DNA from: Anoxynatronum buryatiense
Lineage (GTDB): Bacteria; Bacillota; Clostridia; Peptostreptococcales; Tindalliaceae
Direction: 5' to 3'
DNA: 64,000 bases
Assembly: GCF_900182905.1 (NCBI RefSeq)
Contig: NZ_FXUF01000001.1
Coordinates: 434,001 to 498,000, forward strand
Part shown: piece by piece, positions 1-8,315 of the stretch
Layout of the letters: every line of letters starts with the position of its first letter
How positions within the stretch are numbered: position 1 is the first letter of the stretch
Position numbers and translations under genes: made by a program
Notes under the pieces: generated by a model
The model's database searches: none
What the model was told of the DNA's origin: nothing
The model's input: the letters and a program-made list of their open reading frames with translations, nothing else

Positions 1-135
1 CTCCTCACATCCGTACAAATTGGCGCCGCCATGGTGCGTCATTGCACAGCCATCCTGATGCGCACAGCTCAGACACATACCGGTTACCTGCACCTTTGCT
101 TCTTTTTCCATTACTTCTCTTTTCGCATTTAACAT
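1..135 (-). CDS. Small cysteine-rich protein, N-terminal 45 residues (runs off window)
   Basis: Not recognised. The reading frame starts with ATG at 133-135, preceded by AGGAGGG at a good distance, and stays open to the window edge. The visible part has a charged, Lys/Glu-rich start, then a Cys-X2-Cys-X5-Cys motif (residues 21, 24 and 30), a His-His pair and a further Cys near residue 43. This could bind a metal or Fe-S cluster, but no family is assigned. About 70 bp upstream lies a sigma-54 promoter (205-221), and the next genes are an NtrC-like activator and its kinase, so regulation by that pair is a reasonable inference. The full length and C-terminus are outside the window. Confidence 0.6.
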   Translation of the reverse strand, partial: MLNAKREVMEKEAKVQVTGMCLSCAHQDGCAMTHHGGANLYGCEE

Positions 136-204
136 GAGAAACCCTCCTTATTCGTTTCGCCCGTTTGACGGGCCGCTGGACTTTTTCTGGTACCTCTATA
201 TATA

Positions 205-221
205 AGCAAGAGGCGTGCCAA
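205..221 (-). promoter_or_regulatory. Sigma-54 (-24/-12) promoter for the small Cys-rich gene
   Basis: Read on the minus strand, this is TTGGCACGCCTCTTGCT. It matches the consensus TGGCACG-N4-TTGCW completely, with the -24 GG and -12 GC ten bases apart. It lies about 70 bp upstream of the ATG at 135 and next to an NtrC-family activator gene. Confidence 0.85.
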
Positions 222-310
222 CTAATTCGATCGGTGTATTTTTTTGATATTTCCTGTATTTTCAACATTTACAAGACTTTCATTCTTTCAACCATTTCCA
301 GTTATACAGA

Positions 311-341
311 AGAACACCGAGGTGAAATGCCCCGGTGTTCT
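311..341 (-). terminator. Hairpin terminator after the NtrC-like regulator gene
   Basis: AGAACACCG and CGGTGTTCT arms form a strong stem with a short loop just downstream of the regulator stop codon. The T-content after the stem on the minus strand is only moderate (TCTTCTGT). Confidence 0.6.
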
Positions 342-384
342 ATTTAGTCCCGATTTTACTATTTTTTCACAAAGCCTTTATCGT

Positions 385-1758
385 TCAAAGAGTGTTATCA
401 CCATCATCATTATCTGCAACGCCATCAATTTTCCGTCTCAGGGTTTTTCTGTCGATTCCCAAAATGACAGCAGCCTTAGTTTTGTTCCCCCCGGTATAGT
501 TGAGCACATCAATTATGTACTCTTGTTCCACCTGCTCAAGGGTTCGTTCGAACCCCTTGGCAATGGAAATGCCGCCCTTCATAAACGCAGGCAGATCGGC
601 CTGTGTTACCCGCGAAGATTCAACCATGATCACCAGTCGCTGAATCAAATTTTCCAACTCACGCACATTGCCCGGCCATTCGTATCGCTTAAAAATCTGA
701 AGTACTTCATCGGATAAAACCGGTACATCACGACCAATCTCCCCTGCACATTTCTGTAAAAAATAATTAGACAGCAGTACCACATCATCTCCCCGCTCAC
801 GCAGGGCAGGTATTTGAATATTGATGACATTCAAGCGATAGTAAAGATCTTCCCGAAAGCGACCCTGCTTTACCAGATCTCTCAAATTTTTATTGGTAGC
901 TGCAATGAGACGAACGCTCACCCGACGGGGATGCTGAGAACCCACCATCATTACCATTCCATCCTCCATCACTCGCAGTAGTTTCACCTGCATGGCAAGA
1001 CTGGTCTCACCAATCTCATCGAGAAACAGGGTACCCCCATCAGCAGTGATGAAAAAACCCGCCCGGGTTTCGTTAGCACCTGTGAAAGCCCCTTTCATGT
1101 AACCAAAAAGCTCACTTTCCAACAGATTTTCCGGAATGGCACCACAGTTAACGGGAACAAAAGGTGCTTTTGCCCGTTCGCTGTGATAATGGATCGCCCG
1201 CGCGACCAGCTCTTTACCGGTGCCGCTCTCTCCGGTTACCAAAACAGTCACCGGATTTGTTGCCGATTTATCAATGGCATGAAAGACTTCTTTCATCGGT
1301 TCAGATGCCGCCACGATGCCGTATCGACTGCCGTCGGGAGCAGCTTTTCCTCTGGCCAGCTTCCGGTTGCGGACGTTTTCCATGACGCGGTTCAGACAGG
1401 CAAAAAACTCCTCATCTGTAAATGGCTTGGTCAGATATTCCTCCGCGCCACTTTTAACGGCTTCCACTGCACTTTCTACCGTAGGGTAACCGGTGATCAT
1501 GATAATTTGAAGGTCCTGATCCCGCTCTCTTATATGACGAATCAGATCAAGCCCTGTGAGTCTCGGCATTTTATAATCAGTGATCACCAGGTCAATCTCT
1601 GTGGTTTCCAGGATTCGAAGCGCACTTTCAACCTGATTGGCCAGATAAACCTGATAGCCTTTTCCGGCGAGTTTGCGTTCCAAAATTTCCAGCGTATCAG
1701 CTGAATCATCCACCACAAGTATCTGTTCTTTCTCTTTTGGTATGGATTCCTTTGTCAT
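385..1758 (-). CDS. NtrC-family sigma-54 response regulator
   Basis: A 457-residue transcriptional activator with three domains. The receiver domain covers about residues 12-125, with the acidic pair D17/D18, phosphoacceptor D61 (VITDYKMP) and a KPF signature near 111. The AAA+ sigma-54 contact domain covers about 145-380, with Walker A GESGTGKE at 176-183, GAFTGA at 223-228 and Walker [11 protein letters not shown] at 241-250. A Fis-type helix-turn-helix is at the C-terminus ([13 protein letters not shown]...). ATG at 1758 follows GGAGCGGTTCA and overlaps the kinase stop by 4 bp (ATGA), so the two are translationally coupled. It should open complexes at the sigma-54 promoter at 205-221, and perhaps elsewhere, after phosphorylation by the adjacent kinase. 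The input signal is unknown. Confidence 0.95.
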   Translation of the reverse strand: MTKESIPKEKEQILVVDDSADTLEILERKLAGKGYQVYLANQVESALRILETTEIDLVITDYKMPRLTGLDLIRHIRERDQDLQIIMITGYPTVESAVEAVKSGAEEYLTKPFTDEEFFACLNRVMENVRNRKLARGKAAPDGSRYGIVAASEPMKEVFHAIDKSATNPVTVLVTGESGTGKELVARAIHYHSERAKAPFVPVNCGAIPENLLESELFGYMKGAFTGANETRAGFFITADGGTLFLDEIGETSLAMQVKLLRVMEDGMVMMVGSQHPRRVSVRLIAATNKNLRDLVKQGRFREDLYYRLNVINIQIPALRERGDDVVLLSNYFLQKCAGEIGRDVPVLSDEVLQIFKRYEWPGNVRELENLIQRLVIMVESSRVTQADLPAFMKGGISIAKGFERTLEQVEQEYIIDVLNYTGGNKTKAAVILGIDRKTLRRKIDGVADNDDGDNTL

Positions 1759-3398
1759 TGAACCGCTCCTTTCCCCGCTTCATTTACCGGCAGAATAATC
1801 ACAAAAGATGTTCCCTCACCGGGGCGGCTGATGACTTCAATGCGGCCGTGGTGGGCGGTCACAATTCCATGCACCACTGATAATCCCAGTCCGGTACCTT
1901 CCTGTACATCTTTCGTGGTGAAGAAGGGAAGAAAAATTTTCTGGCGCACTTCTTCAGTCATTCCCACACCAGTATCCCTGATTGTCAGGTGTACTTCTTC
2001 GTTGACAGCATTGGTTTCAATGGTAAAGACACCACCATCTGGCATGGCATGCATGCTGTTAACAGCCAAGTTCACCAGTACCTGATGTATTTGGCCAGGA
2101 TCAGCAATGATTTCAGGTATATTTTTTCCATAGTGCCGTTCCAATTGTATGGCATTCTTGACAAAGCGACTCCCCAGAAAATATAGTCCTTCCTCAATGA
2201 TTTGATTCACATTGATCCGACTTTTTCTGGGAGGCATCTGGCGGGAAAACAACATCAGTTTGCGTATGATCTCCCGGGCGTGAAGCGTGGCTTTAATGAC
2301 TTTGTCAATATCCTTCAGTGTTGTTTCATCCGTGTTGCTTTCTTTGATCAATTGACTGAATCCTAAAATGGAACCCAGCGGTTCGTTGATTTCGTGAGCC
2401 ACTCCGGCAGATAACTGACCAATAGTAGCCAGCCGGTCCGCATGAAGCAGCTGATTCTGCAGCCGACGGCTCAATTCCTCAGCTTCCTTCCGTTCCATGA
2501 GCAGGGCAATCTGGCTGGATACCGTTTGAATTAACTTTTCCTCTTCTTTTAGAAAAATGTCGTCATAGAAATCCATATGTCCAGGGAGGTAGAATACCTC
2601 CAATGTTCCCCAGTTCTGTTTCTCCGAAGTAATGGCTGCAGTCAACCGAATATCACTTTCCTGAAACCCCGGACTGGTAAAACACTGGTTATCCAGACAA
2701 ATACGCGCTGTGGCTATTTCTGGGAACTGCATCGCAGCAGGCAGCATTGTGACAATTCGGGCAAGCACATCTTCTTTCGAGCCATTGGTCAGACCTGCCA
2801 GATGAGAGATTTCATACAGACAGGATAATTCTTTGACTCTTTCCTGACAGGCATGATGTACATGCTGATGATTAAAAGCTTCTGACAACGCCTGACTTAA
2901 TCCTTCAAAGAGCGGTTTCAGCTCTGAATCAAAGGGACGTCCTCCCATTTGTTTCAATAAGACGATTCCCATTTTGTCATGCTGATAAAGAAACGGTACC
3001 AGCAAGACCCCTGTCACTTCATCAGCATCACCAGAAGGCACTTTTTGCTCCATGACATGACAACCGCCCCAGTTTTCCACCTGCCAGTCTGAAAAACCCC
3101 GGGAATCAACGTAGACCTGAAAGAAAGCAGGCATCCACACATCCGTCAACCTGTTATAATCCCACAGATGATCCAATTTTGCCAGGGGGTTCACTTTACA
3201 TAAGCGCAGTGCCGGTTGGCCCCGGTACTCAGCCAGAAACTGGTATAGCTTAAGGTCATAGTAAAAAAACAGGCTGGTTTCGTCCACGTTGGCTGCTTGT
3301 TGCACCATTTTGAAAATCGCATGCACAAACTCCAGTCGGCTGGTTTCCTTTCCCGCAGCCTGCAACATCTGATAGGCAAACGAGACAAAGCGTTGCAT
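1755..3398 (-). CDS. NtrB-like soluble sensor histidine kinase with GAF-like sensor
   Basis: A 547-residue kinase with no obvious membrane segments. The N-terminal 300 residues look like one or two GAF-type sensor regions. Then come a HisKA dimerisation/phosphotransfer domain (H335 in AGVAHEINEPLG) and a HATPase domain with N-box NLAVN (443-447), G1 box DTGVGM (475-480) and G2 box GTGLGLS (501-507). The chosen ATG at 3398 sits 8 bp after AAGGAGG; an in-frame TTG further upstream lies before the ribosome site and is rejected. The gene is coupled to the downstream NtrC-like regulator. The H-box has Glu where Gln or Asn is usual (HEINEP), probably a tolerated variant. Its ligand is unknown; redox or nitrogen sensing would be guesses. 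Confidence 0.92.
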   Translation of the reverse strand: MQRFVSFAYQMLQAAGKETSRLEFVHAIFKMVQQAANVDETSLFFYYDLKLYQFLAEYRGQPALRLCKVNPLAKLDHLWDYNRLTDVWMPAFFQVYVDSRGFSDWQVENWGGCHVMEQKVPSGDADEVTGVLLVPFLYQHDKMGIVLLKQMGGRPFDSELKPLFEGLSQALSEAFNHQHVHHACQERVKELSCLYEISHLAGLTNGSKEDVLARIVTMLPAAMQFPEIATARICLDNQCFTSPGFQESDIRLTAAITSEKQNWGTLEVFYLPGHMDFYDDIFLKEEEKLIQTVSSQIALLMERKEAEELSRRLQNQLLHADRLATIGQLSAGVAHEINEPLGSILGFSQLIKESNTDETTLKDIDKVIKATLHAREIIRKLMLFSRQMPPRKSRINVNQIIEEGLYFLGSRFVKNAIQLERHYGKNIPEIIADPGQIHQVLVNLAVNSMHAMPDGGVFTIETNAVNEEVHLTIRDTGVGMTEEVRQKIFLPFFTTKDVQEGTGLGLSVVHGIVTAHHGRIEVISRPGEGTSFVIILPVNEAGKGAVQ

Positions 3399-3420
3399 TT
3401 GACCAACCTCCTTCGGCAAA

Positions 3421-3492
3421 GATGACGGGAAATCGTTCCCGTCATCTGATGATTTCTACTGGGCAGTGGTTCACAACACTGCCCTCATTATA
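3421..3492 (-). terminator. Two hairpins and a -10-like box between gdhA and the kinase gene
   Basis: Going down the minus strand from the gdhA stop there is a TATAAT box (3492-3487) with no good -35. Next comes a stem GGGCAGTG/CACTGCCC (3461-3484), then a perfect 11-bp stem GATGACGGGAA/TTCCCGTCATC (3421-3446) followed only by TTTG. These could be a weak gdhA terminator or structure in the kinase 5' leader. Confidence 0.45.
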
Positions 3493-3507
3493 CTGTATAC
3501 CAGATTG

Positions 3508-4839
3508 CTATACCAGTCCACGATCCAGCATGGCATTGGCAACTTTCAAAAATCCGGCGACGTTGGCTCCCTTGACATAGTCGATATAGGTGCCGGTTTT
3601 CCCATGTTCAACACATTGCTCATGAATGGCGCTCATGATGGATTTTAACCGACTATCCACCTCATCGCGCGTCCAATTGAGGCGCAGGCTGTTTTGAGAC
3701 ATTTCAAGCCCTGAAGTAGCCACGCCACCTGCATTGGCAGCTTTTCCGGGGCCGAAGAGCATTTGATTCTCCTGGAAAATTTCGACAGCCTCCGGCATTG
3801 AGGGCATGTTGGCACCTTCCGATACGCACAAACATCCATTATTGACCAACGCTTTGGCTTCTTCACCATTTATTTCATTTTGAGTGGCACAGGGAAGCGC
3901 CACATCACAGGGAACATGCCAAGGCCGTTTTCCCTCATGGTAATCTACTCCGTACACCTTTGCGTAGTCACTGATACGACCCCTTTTTACGTTCTTAAGC
4001 TCCAGCAGATACTCCCATTTTTCTCCGGTGATTCCATCAGGATCATGAATAAACCCGCCCGAATCAGATGCTGTCACCACTCTACCACCCAAATCATTGA
4101 CTTTTTGTATGGCGTACTGTGACACGTTACCCGAACCGGATATAACAACAGTTTTGCCTTCCAGTGAATTACCGCGGGTTTTTAACATTTCTTCTGCAAA
4201 ATATGTGCATCCATAACCGGTGGCTTCAGGCCGAATAAGGCTGCCTCCCCATTCCATTCCTTTACCTGTGAACACCCCTGTGAAATCATTTTTGATTTTG
4301 CAGTACATGCCAAATAAATAGCCAATTTCACGCTTGCCCACACCAATATCGCCTGCAGGTACGTCTGTATCAGGGCCAATGTGCCGAAAGAGTTCTAACA
4401 TGAAGTTCTGACAAAACCGCATCACTTCATCGTCTGATTTTCCTTTGGGATCAAAATCTGAACCGCCTTTGCCACCTCCCATGGGTAACGTGGTGAGACT
4501 GTTTTTAAAAATTTGCTCAAATCCCAAAAACTTGAGAATCGACTGATTAACAGTGGGGTGAAAACGAAGGCCGCCTTTATATGGTCCAATGGCGCTGTTA
4601 AACTCAATACGATACCCACGGTTCACCTGAACTTCTCCCCGATCGTCCACCCAGGTAACCCGAAATTTGATTTCCCGTTCCGGTTCAACGATTCGCTCAA
4701 GTATTTTGTTTCGATACAAGCTGTCATGACTCTCGTACACCGGCCAGATAGACTCCACAACCTCATGTACTGCCTGTAAAAATTCTGGTTGATTTGGGTT
4801 GTTGGCTGCCACCTGATTCAAAAAATCATGCATTGACAT
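3508..4839 (-). CDS. gdhA: Glutamate dehydrogenase (hexameric)
   Basis: A 443-residue enzyme of the bacterial/fungal GDH50 type, which interconverts glutamate and 2-oxoglutarate plus ammonia with NAD(P). Visible marks are the substrate region GPYKGGLRFHP (about 85-95), GGGKGGSDFDPKGKSD with the catalytic Lys at about 124, and a Rossmann nucleotide-binding motif SGSGNVSQYA in the second half. Length is normal. ATG follows GAGGAGGAAGG. It is preceded by a clear sigma-A promoter and a leader with repeats and a palindrome (4865-4987), so expression is probably regulated. In an amino-acid fermenter it would link glutamate oxidation to 2-oxoacid pools. The cofactor preference cannot be read with certainty. 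Confidence 0.97.
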   Translation of the reverse strand: MSMHDFLNQVAANNPNQPEFLQAVHEVVESIWPVYESHDSLYRNKILERIVEPEREIKFRVTWVDDRGEVQVNRGYRIEFNSAIGPYKGGLRFHPTVNQSILKFLGFEQIFKNSLTTLPMGGGKGGSDFDPKGKSDDEVMRFCQNFMLELFRHIGPDTDVPAGDIGVGKREIGYLFGMYCKIKNDFTGVFTGKGMEWGGSLIRPEATGYGCTYFAEEMLKTRGNSLEGKTVVISGSGNVSQYAIQKVNDLGGRVVTASDSGGFIHDPDGITGEKWEYLLELKNVKRGRISDYAKVYGVDYHEGKRPWHVPCDVALPCATQNEINGEEAKALVNNGCLCVSEGANMPSMPEAVEIFQENQMLFGPGKAANAGGVATSGLEMSQNSLRLNWTRDEVDSRLKSIMSAIHEQCVEHGKTGTYIDYVKGANVAGFLKVANAMLDRGLV

Positions 4840-4864
4840 TAACCTTCCTCCTCACATACGATGT

Positions 4865-4892
4865 ATGACAACGTTTTCCCCTAAGTTGTCAT
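4865..4892 (-). promoter_or_regulatory. Inverted repeat in the gdhA leader
   Basis: ATGACAAC-N12-GTTGTCAT, perfect 8-bp arms about 25-55 bp upstream of the gdhA ATG. It could be a protein operator or an RNA hairpin in the 5' leader. Confidence 0.5.
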
Positions 4893-4902
4893 CTGGAGAT
4901 TT

Positions 4903-4947
4903 GGGTTATAATGCCCCTCCTTTTTAAATTTGCGGGTCATTATGCCC
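4903..4947 (-). repeat. Two 14-bp near-identical sites 31 bp apart downstream of the gdhA promoter
   Basis: On the plus strand the copies are GGGTTATAATGCCC (4903-4916) and GGGTCATTATGCCC (4934-4947). Each is roughly palindromic, and starts are 31 bp apart, close to three helical turns. They lie just after the predicted gdhA start site, where a repressor would act. Confidence 0.5.
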
Positions 4948-4958
4948 TACTCACTCTT

Positions 4959-4987
4959 ATCATACTGCTACTTTCATGGAAAATCAA
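4959..4987 (-). promoter_or_regulatory. Sigma-A promoter of gdhA
   Basis: On the minus strand: TTGATT (4987-4982), a 17-bp spacer, then TATGAT (4964-4959). The spacing is ideal and only one or two bases per hexamer deviate from consensus. Confidence 0.75.
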
Positions 4988-5038
4988 CATTTTTTTGTGA
5001 TTTTTAAGACAATTCCGCCGGGGTATATTTCCCCATTT

Positions 5039-6001
5039 TTACTGTTCTTCTTCCACTAATGAGTAGAACCGTTGAATCAGGTGCACCCCTTCCTGGTAAT
5101 AATCGGGTGCCTGATGATAGGTCCAGCTGCAGATCACTACCCCCTTACATAAAAGATAGTAGGGTAATCGCCGCCAGAAATCTTTGTCCACCGGCAAGTG
5201 CCGTTGATACCCCTTCAGAAACCAGTCTTCCCGGTGGGTGGCTCCCATAAGGTAACGCGCATAAATTCCCGCAAGATCGATTTCGCAGTTTCCGGGGAAA
5301 CTCTGTTCAAAATCCAGTACACCCGTAATATTCCATTGTTTTCCTTCCTGTTGAACAAGAATATTTCTGCCGTCGTAATCATGATGCGTCAAACGGGAGA
5401 CTCGTATGGGACTCACCAATGAATAATTCCGGCGAATCATACGGATGGCTTTTTCCAGCAGCCTCCAATCCGGCAGCTGCTGGGCTTCAATGTGCCGAAA
5501 TACGTATTCACTGCTGCGAACAAATTCTGAAAAGTAATGCTTCAGCTTGTACAGACTATTTCCATTTTCATCCCAGTGCCCAAAAAAGGGATAAGTGGCA
5601 GCACTGTGGATTTTCCCCAGTTCGTCTCCCAGCAATTCAAACATGTGCTGTTCCTGCTCATCATTCATCTGTTTCCACACCCGGTCAAGCACGATCCCTG
5701 AAATGAAAGTGGATAACAGCCACTCTGTTCCATCAGCCAGCATACCCACTGCCTTCATTCGGGCACACTTCACCTGTGATTCTTCCAGCCGCTGAAGGGC
5801 CGCAATTTCCCGAAGTCGTCGATTCTTTTTACAATAGAGTTTAAAGACAAGCGGTGCTTCTCCCGGAAGATTCACCCGGTAAACCAGGTGGCGGCCCAGC
5901 TCATGATTACCAATGGGTTCAATGGAAATGTTTTGATTGCTCAGAAGATCTTGCAGGTATCGTTGGATTTCCTGTGGCTGATAAATCAACATAGTACTCA
6001 C
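5039..6001 (-). CDS. APH/choline-kinase-fold phosphotransferase
   Basis: A 320-residue protein of the aminoglycoside phosphotransferase/choline kinase superfamily. The catalytic loop is LTHHDYDGRNILV (H-x-D-x4-N pattern) and the Mg-binding aspartate lies in VLDFEQS. An N-terminal lysine in VFKLYCKK fits the ATP-binding Lys of the kinase fold. The substrate is unknown; many such genes are not resistance genes but phosphorylate small alcohols or sugars. The first in-frame start is GTG at 6001, with ATG three codons later; the ribosome site is weak for both, so the start is uncertain. It stands alone between gdhA and a tRNA gene. Confidence 0.8.
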   Translation of the reverse strand: MSTMLIYQPQEIQRYLQDLLSNQNISIEPIGNHELGRHLVYRVNLPGEAPLVFKLYCKKNRRLREIAALQRLEESQVKCARMKAVGMLADGTEWLLSTFISGIVLDRVWKQMNDEQEQHMFELLGDELGKIHSAATYPFFGHWDENGNSLYKLKHYFSEFVRSSEYVFRHIEAQQLPDWRLLEKAIRMIRRNYSLVSPIRVSRLTHHDYDGRNILVQQEGKQWNITGVLDFEQSFPGNCEIDLAGIYARYLMGATHREDWFLKGYQRHLPVDKDFWRRLPYYLLCKGVVICSWTYHQAPDYYQEGVHLIQRFYSLVEEEQ

Positions 6002-6267
6002 TCATTTCCGATTGGTATGCTTTATAATCCGTCTTTCTTGCTAGTCGTTACCAGACTTATTACCCTTACATTTTTTAATTCAACGCTTTCCCGACAAAAA
6101 GATCGTCGCCTGTTTCATCAATGGATACATGTCATCTTTTCATCAATCAAAAGCTGGTAGAGAAATCGTTGCTGATGAATTATTTTTTGATTCCTGCCAT
6201 TCAAATTGCTATTCATACTTTTCCTCTTTTGGAATCTGTGGTAAAATAGTGTGGTATTGAACGATTT

Positions 6268-6343
6268 GCTAGTATGGCTCAGATGGTAGAGCAGCGCATT
6301 CGTAATGCGCAGGTCGCCGGTTCGAATCCGGCTACTAGCTCCA
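6268..6343 (+). tRNA. tRNA-Thr (anticodon CGT), CCA encoded
   Basis: A 76-nt cloverleaf. The acceptor arms GCTAGTA/TACTAGC are followed by T and encoded CCA, the D-loop is CTCAGATGGTAGAGC, the anticodon stem GCGCA/TGCGC encloses loop TTCGTAA (anticodon CGT), and the T-arm is CCGGTTCGAATCCGG. It reads ACG codons. Confidence 0.97.
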
Positions 6344-6370
6344 GTAAAATCAATGCTTTCAGGATTTGGT

Positions 6371-6411
6371 GAACTTGGCATAGTTCCAAAAAATGTGCCA
6401 AAAATGTGCCA
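6371..6411 (+). repeat. Tandem AATGTGCCA motifs downstream of tRNA-Thr
   Basis: A short palindrome GAACT-TGGCAT-AGTTC (6371-6386) is followed by two AATGTGCCA copies with an 11-bp period (6392-6400, 6403-6411). They sit 50-70 bp past a tRNA 3' end, a common integration site. No integrase gene is in the window, so an old attachment or arm-site remnant is only a possibility. Confidence 0.4.
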
Positions 6412-6434
6412 TTTTTCTAAAGTATCCCGAAAGC

Positions 6435-6462
6435 AAAAGCCCCCCCGGCCGGGAGGGCTTTT
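6435..6462. terminator. Bidirectional terminator between tRNA-Thr and tdk
   Basis: AAAAGCCC...GGGCTTTT arms surround a very GC-rich stem (CCCCGG/CCGGG). A-runs and T-runs flank both sides, so it can stop the tRNA transcript and the convergent tdk transcript. Confidence 0.85.
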
Positions 6463-6477
6463 ATTGTAGCTTCCGTT

Positions 6478-7098
6478 TTAATCTCCGTTTGACTGCATTG
6501 ACTTTACAGCCTGTTGTCTTTTCATTGATTGATAGCACTTGCGGCATACTGGTTTGTACTCATTGTCTCCCATGAGGATTTGAGCACCTGAAAAAACTGG
6601 TGTGCCATCAATCAACCTCAAGTTCATGGAAGCTTTATTGGTGCAGTATTCACAAACTGTTTCAATTTCCCGAAGCGTGTCCGCATAGATCAGTAGTGCT
6701 TTACTTCCCGGGAACAATTCTCCCTTAAAATCATTCTTCAGGCCATAACAGATGACCGGAATTCCTTCATGATCCACCAGTTCAGCTAAATTGAGAATCA
6801 TCTCTTCAGCCAGAAACTGGGCCTCATCCACCAGAATGCAGTCCGGGTTTTCTTCTCTGGCCAAACGGCAGATGTCCACCTTCTCGATCAACCATGCTTC
6901 CGCTTTCAACCCAATACGGGTGGTAATTTGACCCTTCCGCGGGTCGCGTAACCCATCATCGTCTAAGTAACGGGTATCCACTTCCGAAGTAAAGAGCAGG
7001 GTCTTGTAGCCGCGTTCCCGGTAAGCATGATCTGTTTTCAGCAAATCAAGGGATTTGCCGCTTTTCATGGTGGAATGAATAAAAGTCAGTTGTGCCAA
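6478..7098 (-). CDS. tdk: Thymidine kinase
   Basis: A 206-residue type II thymidine kinase, which phosphorylates thymidine with ATP in the salvage pathway. The P-loop is STMKSGKS (residues 9-16), the DEAQF box is near 92-96, and the zinc ribbon is formed by Cys pairs CEYC and CRKC. The start is a TTG at 7096-7098, preceded by GGGAGGATTAATCA. No ATG is available before the P-loop (the next Met lies inside it), so the TTG call is fairly secure. Length is normal for the family. It is a single gene convergent with tRNA-Thr. Confidence 0.95.
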   Translation of the reverse strand: MAQLTFIHSTMKSGKSLDLLKTDHAYRERGYKTLLFTSEVDTRYLDDDGLRDPRKGQITTRIGLKAEAWLIEKVDICRLAREENPDCILVDEAQFLAEEMILNLAELVDHEGIPVICYGLKNDFKGELFPGSKALLIYADTLREIETVCEYCTNKASMNLRLIDGTPVFSGAQILMGDNEYKPVCRKCYQSMKRQQAVKSMQSNGD

Positions 7099-7433
7099 TG
7101 ATTAATCCTCCCTCGGGATGGTTTTTTACCAAAAAGCCCGGCTATCCCATGGGACACCGGACTCCCTTACTACCAGCCTACAGAAGGATCTCTTTTCTGT
7201 CAAGGTATTGGCACTTTTATCTCCGCTTATGGATCATGAATATGCTCATGATCATACTGTTGCTGACAGCGGCAGCACCAAAGGCATGAGTGATAATTTC
7301 ACTTTAAATGGTTTCTGGATTGCCAGCTTGCCATCAAAACAGGTGGGTATAAACTGAGTAACCACTCCATTGCAACTGCTGCTTCTGCGCGCATCAATCA
7401 TTCATAAAAGCACCTTGAAAGGAGCCACATGCA
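7099..7433. other. 335-bp region without a recognised gene
   Basis: It lies between the divergent tdk start and a small membrane-protein gene. A palindrome GATCATGA-N6-TCATGATC sits at about 7231-7252. Short open frames here have no ribosome sites and no recognisable features. No clear promoter was found by eye. Confidence 0.5.
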
Positions 7434-7613
7434 GTGCCACGACGCCAGCTTCCCCCACCCCGTCAATTGATGTTAACACTCATATCCCTGGTTTCCATCG
7501 TGCTTTGGGGTGCCTTCATGTCTGGCTGGTTTGAGGGCGTGGAAGTCTACCTGCTGGCGCCTTTGATTGTTTTATGGCTGTTCTTTCTGATGAAGTGGAC
7601 GAAAAGACCGTAG
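7434..7613 (+). CDS. Small two-helix membrane protein (59 aa)
   Basis: Not recognised. The frame starts with GTG at 7434, preceded by GAAAGGAG with about 9 bp spacing, and ends with TAG at 7611-7613. The predicted protein starts with a basic, Pro-rich tail (PRRQLPPPRQ), then has two hydrophobic stretches (about residues 13-31 and 38-54) around a short GWFEGVE loop, and ends in a basic KWTKRP tail. This is a typical hairpin topology with both ends inside. The stop codon directly abuts the stop codon of the convergent LiaF-like gene, with no base between. The strong ribosome site and topology argue for a real gene, but expression is unproven. Confidence 0.6.
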   Translation: MPRRQLPPPRQLMLTLISLVSIVLWGAFMSGWFEGVEVYLLAPLIVLWLFFLMKWTKRP

Positions 7614-8315
7614 TCAGGATATTTCAATGCCGCCCATGGCAGCACGGCAATGGATTCGAATCACAGGTGCATGAGATTCGGCAGCAACCCGCTCTGCTGC
7701 CAGTGAAGCATATATGCCGCCTGTTTCTTCTCCCAGCATTTCAAGCCCTCCCAGCATCACTGATCCCTCGCAGTAGACAGTTGCTTCTGCCGGAACAATG
7801 ATTTCTATTCCGCCCATTAACACATTACACGACAGTTGATACTCCCTGCCAGGTTCCAGACGTGCTTTGTTTAAATCAAGCGAAATACCACCCATAATTG
7901 CCCAATAAGTGCCATCTTCCAATTCCCAGGATGCCTTCGTTTTCTCGATGCCACTCATAAAAGCAGTATTGCTTCGTCCTGTCACGTTTGGCCCCCGTAA
8001 AAAGTTGACACCAATAATGATAAGTACCAGCGGCCATAAAAACGCCCACATTCTCTTCATTTCAAAAACAAACCATCCGAGACGATTGCCCAACATAACC
8101 ACGCCAAGCACCACCAGCACCAGCCCTGTGACGAGTTCACCGGTTCCCTTTCGACCAACCAAAAACGAAATACCCCACAAAATCAGCACCACCGGCCAAA
8201 ACTGGCGTATCAGCCAGCCAATGGAAATCGTTGTGTATCCCAGATTATTCAGCAGCAAAATCGTTCCTAAAACGATCAACAAACCGCCTGGCAGCCATTG
8301 TTTTCTCCCTCTCAT
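7614..8315 (-). CDS. LiaF/LiaI-like membrane protein with C-terminal toastrack domain
   Basis: A 233-residue protein. Residues 1-125 hold about four membrane helices arranged as two repeats (WLPGGLLIVLGTILLLNNLGY, FWPVVLILWGISFLVG and a second similar pair). This is followed by a soluble beta-rich domain with repeated MGGI/GG-type turns (IMGGISLDL, VLMGGIEI, AMGGIEIS), the pattern of the LiaF C-terminal (DUF2154/toastrack) domain. Such proteins modulate cell-envelope stress two-component systems, but no kinase is adjacent here. The ATG at 8315 follows GGGGTGTGGAAT. An in-frame TTG at 8372 is rejected because it is the TTGACA of a possible -35 box and has no ribosome site. Confidence 0.8.
   Translation of the reverse strand: MRGRKQWLPGGLLIVLGTILLLNNLGYTTISIGWLIRQFWPVVLILWGISFLVGRKGTGELVTGLVLVVLGVVMLGNRLGWFVFEMKRMWAFLWPLVLIIIGVNFLRGPNVTGRSNTAFMSGIEKTKASWELEDGTYWAIMGGISLDLNKARLEPGREYQLSCNVLMGGIEIIVPAEATVYCEGSVMLGGLEMLGEETGGIYASLAAERVAAESHAPVIRIHCRAAMGGIEIS

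Noticed and set aside
5010-5040. Terminator after the APH-fold gene (GGGG-N7-CCCC near 5020-5036).
   Set aside because: Four-base-pair stem and no adjacent T-run on the minus strand.
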